DNA of 64,000 bases, from assembly GCA_033026295.1 (NCBI GenBank), contig CM065189.1, positions 9,925,203 to 9,989,202 of the forward strand. Direction: 5' to 3'. Below the pieces are notes generated by a model. The model was not told where the DNA came from. It searched no databases and was given only the letters and a program-made list of their open reading frames with translations. A program made the translations under genes and the position numbers. Source of the DNA: Channa striata. Its lineage: Eukaryota; Chordata; Actinopteri; Anabantiformes; Channidae. Shown here piece after piece: positions 60,033-64,000 of this stretch (position 1 is the first letter of the stretch; each line of letters starts with the position of its first letter).

Positions 60033-63000
60033 GTACGTACGCAAATCAGAAATCATCAAGTGGTTCTGTTGGCATGTGAACACATGGCAGCGCAGTTCTT
60101 TCTGAAACAGGTCTGATGGCCTTTGGGTTTGCTGCCCAGTGACCTCAGTGGTTCCCAGTACAACGCAGTAATTATGGCCCAGTTGCTAACAAAGTGAGAC
60201 ACAGTGTAAACCAGCATAAAGTTAATGCTCCTACTAGTTTACCCATGAGTCTAAGTTATGAGGAAGATGAGTGACGGTGGCTGGATTACTTTCTAATCAC
60301 GTCCTTCACCACAATTCTATTTGTTTCGTCACTGTATTTCTCTCATTAAACCTGCCAACAACGGTCTGTTTGTCTTTGGTTTTGACAGATGCAGTTATCC
60401 CCGGTGCGGCTTTCTGAGCTTCACAGTGACCTGAAAATCCAGGAAAAAGATGAGCTGCAGTGGAAAAAGATGAAGGTTGAGGGGCTGGATGAAAATGGGG
60501 AAAAGGAAGCTCAGCTCAGACGGAACTTCAATGGTGAGACAGCCTCTGATCACTGGTTTTTGCCCTGAAACTATTTCACTTGGATACTTTATTTTCAGTT
60601 TTTCATAAGATTGTGCTGTGCACATTGTACACAGTGGCCTGCGTCTGGGCGAAATACCTTTCCGAGAGAAAACGCTATAACACTTTGCAGAATCTGTCAA
60701 GTGTGAAACTTCATTAGTGTTTGCCCTTTAAAGCTAGTGGTTTAAGGTAGGTGTAATTTAGTACCTGACCTTCCACAAATAAAACTGAGATGTTCAAGTC
60801 AATATGTCTGTTATGACATAGTAAACGGCACTAGAACAGGACCATCCGTCCATCTGTCCTGTATGTGTAACTGCTTATCATGTTGAGCGGTACCCCAGCT
60901 GTTATTGGGCAAGAGGCAGAGACACCTTGGATAGACTGCCAGTCTATTTCAGGGCCAACACAGAGATACGTAAAATGGCAAACAACCATTCACACTCACA
61001 TTCACACATACAGAAAAGCCACCAATTAATCTAACGTCCATTTCTCTGGACTGTAGAAAGAAACCAGAATACCTGAAGAACATGCATGCAAGCGCGAGAC
61101 AACATATAAACCCCATGGAAGCCCACCTTCTGTCTGTGAGGGGGCAGGTGCTAAACACTCCACCACTGTGCTGCCCTAGAACAGGACCACATTACATGAA
61201 ATACTAGATAAATAAATATAGGACATAAACACAAGGACATTTCCAAGTTAATAAATATCTTTTAAAATATAGTTAAATCCATCACTAAGAAATAAAAGTA
61301 TTGCACATGCTTAAATGTGTCTAGAGTAAATTCATTTTCATGAACTCGTTTACCAGTCGAATTTTTACGGGAGCGTGGCAAAAAGAAATATCAAATTATG
61401 TCTCAACTAGAGTTTGTCAGAAGGCATGTGGGAGACTCTGAAGTCAAGTTCAAGAAGGTTCTTTGGTTTGATAAGAGGGAAATCGAGCTCCCTCACTAGT
61501 CTCCTTTTTCTACAGTCAATCGATTTTTGAGGACATTCGGCTCATATTCCTTTCACTTCTTCAAACTATATACTCCAAAAGATTCATTGACTTGGAAATG
61601 TGCTTGTATTTATTTATGTAGTATTTCATCTATGTGTTCCTGCTCTAGGGCGGCACGATGGAAGGATCATAACCCAAAAGATATTTAATGAATTGGAAAT
61701 TTTCTTGTATCCATCCCCATCTATTTTTTAAAGAATCAATTCACAGAATTGGTTGGAACGTCCTTTGATCTTCATGATGTAAATTTTAGCCAGGAGTCTT
61801 TCTCTTAGTAAGTTTTGAAGCTTTTCTATCTACGGTAATTTGAAAACTATGACTACCTCAGGGAGACCGAACCTGGGTGGAGCCCAATGGATTAATTCAA
61901 AGTTGCACACTTGTTACTGTATCTTGTTCGTGATTCACAGTTCACCATTCCTGTAGTTTGGTCTGAAATTCTAGAAACACAGGGCAGACAATTTTTTTAT
62001 TAAAATTACGATTAAACCCTGGAGCTGGTGTTTAACGATGTGAATGGCAATGACCCATCCATACACGTGCTGCTGGTGGACACTGTCCATAGGAGCTCAG
62101 TCAGCAGTCCACACTCCCTGACATCCTCCACTCCTTCCGCTCTCCCCAGGGGTAAAGTGACCTTCCAACTTCAGGCAGTGCAGCAGAGTCAGTGTCTGAG
62201 GGTTTTCGGGGAAACATGAATATTTAAAGAGGGCCTCAAATCACACTCTCCCCACTCGTGTCGTGTTCTTCTAACTGAGCCATTAATTGAGCTAAAAATA
62301 ATTTATTTCTTTCCATTTTTTGTATTGAAATAGCACTTGTCCTTGATGCCCTCGGCTTGATATTCAAAGAGACAAAGCCTGACGCTTGATGTAAATTGGT
62401 CGAAGTGGGAATATAAGCAGATTTTACTTGGCACTTATAGCATAGATCACCTGGGTCAAGAATTAAACTGCAAATATAAAAAGTACAAGGCCAGCAATAC
62501 CACAGTGATGGTCATGACACTCTTCTGATGGAGTATCTGTAGTTAATAAGTGACACTGATGAGTTACTACAATTGTGAGATGGTGCTGAATCAGCTGGTG
62601 CAGGCAGGGTTTACTGGAGCAGAATGATGTGCGCAGATCAACTTCAGAACTAAGTCCAACTTTGTCCGGTTTTTGTAGCTCTGTTAAATATTGGCATTGC
62701 ACCACTCTTATATTATATTGTGTTGCTTGGTTTTTATTGCACCTAACTGCGAAAGGTTGGCAGTTATCTCTCCTGGAATACAAACATTTGTGTTCTGCAA
62801 GTTTTAGATGCATTTACAATGGTTTTAATAATCTTTTGTAATCTTTCTTCACCTTGTCTGTTCAGGCATCCTGCTGAGATCGGGTTGATTAGGGTGTTCT
62901 GTGAGAGAGTGGGAGGGTAAATGAGCATTTCCTCCTCATTCTGATCTTAAAAACATCTCGGGTTAGAAGCAGCATGACACAAAGCACCTTCACGTCCCCT

Positions 63001-64000
63001 CCAGCGTGCTAGTTATGTCAAGGAAAATAAAAAGATGGTTTTTCTGATATGGTCTTGTCAGCTTCCCTATCTCAATACTCATTTGTTGGTCTGCTCAGTT
63101 TATTTTCAGCAACTCATTAGGGATCCCGCTCCCTTTGCTGTTCTCATCTGGTGACTTTGAAATTAATGTGTTGCTGTCAATGGTTGTGTACCTGTGGGAA
63201 ATTTCTGATATGAAATCTTTTAAAGTCTTGTTTAAATGAAAACTACATTTGTCTTAGTCATTTTAGTTTCTCTTGGGTATCAAACAGCCTCCTTGTAAAC
63301 AGCTGTTACTTCATACAGGCTCCTGGGATTATAATTTATTGCAGCATCAGTTTTTAAAAAAGTGTCTGTTATGTTACTGTACACAGTGATCCTGGCCAAG
63401 TATGGGATGGATGGGAAAAGAGACACACGACCACTGGAGAGCAACTACCTGAAGGACCATGACGTCAAAGAGGGAGACATATTTGATGATCCCAGACTGG
63501 ACAAACTCTGGAACAAGGTGTGCGTTGGAATGTTTGTGAGAAAGGGAAAAAATGGAATACATATTTGCGAATAGCCCTTTGCTTTTATCCACCTTTTTAG
63601 TTTCATTGTAGGATTTATGGAAGACTCAAGATGAGATTAAAAAATTGTTTTGGTGCAAAGAACCTTTTAATAATGTTGCAGAGGTTACAGATACAAGTTT
63701 CTCACCCAGCAGCACCAGTAGTCAATGAATTACAATGAACAGAGGAACACACCACTTTGTATTTTTAAGCACAAAATTTGTGTTTTTCGCAAAAACAAAA
63801 CACACAAATTTCTAAATTTGTGCTATGCATAAACAGTTTTCAACGTAGTGCACACACTGTACTGTTTGCAATGTAGTGACAGCAAATATGCAGCTTGTTA
63901 ACTCCTCTCCATCTCTGCTGGCTCTTTGCCCGCTAGGCCACGAGCTCGGGGAAGTTCTCCAATGAGGAGCTGCTGAGTCTGAAGAGGGAGTTTCAGCACC
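59877..64000 (+). CDS. lrpap1: lrpap1, LDL receptor-related protein-associated protein 1 (RAP), 5' part; joins exons 59877-60032, 60389-60533, 63387-63517, 63937-64000 and continues beyond the window
   Basis: RAP is an ER and Golgi chaperone that binds LDL-receptor-family proteins (LRP1, LRP2, VLDLR) and keeps ligands off them during secretion. The four spliced segments stay in one frame for 165 codons. The peptide begins with a hydrophobic signal sequence (residues 1-18), then KYSRE, then EFRIAKLNQVWEKAKR, PVRLSELHSDLKIQEKDEL, GLDENGEKEAQLRRNFN, VILAKYGMDGKRDTR, DDPRLDKLWNK and SGKFSNEEL. These are the hallmark segments of RAP domain 1, in order. All visible introns are GT-AG. The ATG at 59877 has A at -3 and opens directly on the signal peptide; the next in-frame ATG would remove most of it. 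RAP is about 350 residues, so roughly half, including domains 2-3 and the C-terminal HNEL-type ER-retention signal, lies outside. No stop or frameshift is seen. Identification is very secure; the exact ends of the signal peptide are inferred. Confidence 0.96.
60033..60388 (+). other. lrpap1 intron 1
   Basis: 356 bp with GT at the start (GTACGT) and a pyrimidine-rich TTTGACAG acceptor. It is phase 0. I see no repeat or embedded gene in it. Confidence 0.9.
60389..60533 (+). CDS. lrpap1: lrpap1 exon 2
   Basis: 145 bp that follows TTTGACAG and ends G|GTGAGA (phase 1). It encodes MQLSPVRLSELHSDLKIQ, EKDELQWKKMKVEGLDENG and EKEAQLRRNFN, matching the RAP domain 1 helices of tetrapods closely (PVRL-ELH-DLKIQE-DEL-WKK; GLDE-GEKEA). 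Confidence 0.95.
60534..63386 (+). other. lrpap1 intron 2, carrying a SINE
   Basis: 2853 bp, GTGAGA...ACACAG, phase 1. It contains one SINE on the minus strand with a perfect target-site duplication (60831-61189). Apart from that, I see only unique AT-rich sequence between 61190 and 63386. A short GGGCGGCACGATGG string at about 61648 resembles a SINE head but has no body. Confidence 0.88.
60842..61176 (-). mobile_element. tRNA-derived SINE, copy 5, in lrpap1 intron 2, with target-site duplication
   Basis: The minus strand begins GGGCAGCACAGTGGTGGAGT (head) and ends in a GATGGACGGAT-like tail at the left. The 14-bp string CTAGAACAGGACCA is present both at 60831-60844 and at 61176-61189, a perfect target-site duplication that defines the insertion. 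The element is inserted antisense to lrpap1 and over 320 bp from either splice site, so no effect on splicing is expected. Confidence 0.88.
63387..63517 (+). CDS. lrpap1: lrpap1 exon 3
   Basis: 131 bp after TGTACACAG, ending AACAAG|GTGTGC (phase 0). The first codon, GTG (V), is split across the junction with exon 2. It encodes VILAKYGMDGKRDTRPLES, then an acidic linker and DIFDDPRLDKLWNK, equivalent to the conserved LAKYGLDGK...DDPRLEKLW stretch of RAP. Confidence 0.95.
63518..63936 (+). other. lrpap1 intron 3
   Basis: 419 bp, GTGTGC...CCGCTAG, phase 0. It is AT-rich. Around 63768-63842 there are short direct and inverted repetitions of an ACAAATTTGTG-like string. I see no gene or recognisable mobile element in it. 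Confidence 0.88.
63937..64000 (+). CDS. lrpap1: lrpap1 exon 4, truncated by the window edge
   Basis: It begins after the acceptor CCCGCTAG and encodes ATSSGKFSNEELLSLKREFQH plus one base. This corresponds to the KTSGKFSGEELDKLWREF segment of mammalian RAP. The window ends inside the exon, so its 3' limit is unknown. Confidence 0.93.

Noticed and set aside
60033..60116. Read-through of lrpap1 exon 1 to the stop at 60116
   Set aside because: The donor GTACGT at 60033 and the RAP-like exon 2 in matching phase show that this is intron. The extra residues have no RAP similarity.
61645..61665. GGGCGGCACGATGG as a sixth SINE copy in the opposite orientation
   Set aside because: Only about 15 bp match the head. 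There is no B-box or body downstream.

Overview
The window looks like nuclear DNA from a ray-finned fish, most likely a spiny-rayed teleost. The evidence is one spliced vertebrate gene with GT-AG introns, many (CA/TG)n microsatellites, and decayed copies of dispersed repeats that resemble teleost families: a tRNA-derived SINE ending in a CATCCATC-type tail, several Tc1-like transposons, LINE-type ends, and a repeat rich in variants of TTAGGG. There is no sign of bacterial, organellar or viral organisation.

The only gene I can support is at the right edge. lrpap1 (receptor-associated protein, RAP, the ER chaperone of LDL-receptor-family proteins) starts at 59877 on the + strand and leaves the window inside exon 4. 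Three complete exons and the start of a fourth are visible, encoding a signal peptide and the beginning of RAP. The roughly 320 bp in front of its ATG is CpG-richer than its surroundings and holds an RFX-type X-box, a ZNF143/STAF-type site and an E-box.

Positions 1 to about 59560 have no supportable protein-coding or RNA gene. Every open frame there is short, is often driven by CA/TG repeats, and resembles no family I know. In mammals the 5' side of LRPAP1 faces a long gap towards ADRA2C, so this is probably the equivalent gene desert (inference; adra2c is not in the window). From left to right it holds: TTAGGG-like repeat copies (1-80, 4748-4960, and reversed at 52548-52745); SINE copies on the minus strand (406, 29800, 42388, 47334, and 60842 inside lrpap1 intron 2); LINE-type fragments (4465, 25615, 36124); four Tc1-type transposase relics (8455-9290 minus, 16655-16985 plus, 22340-22725 plus, 48000-48375 plus); a foldback MITE (17849-18128); two other tRNA-derived SINE relics (28858 minus, 45885 plus); and about 15 microsatellites.

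The most interesting unexplained signal is a pair of collinear, diverged noncoding segments about 3 kb apart (50403-50655 and 53470-53735). They look like an old local duplication, possibly of a regulatory element. I found no new biological system that I can defend. Repeat-family matches come from memory of common teleost repeats and were not computed.
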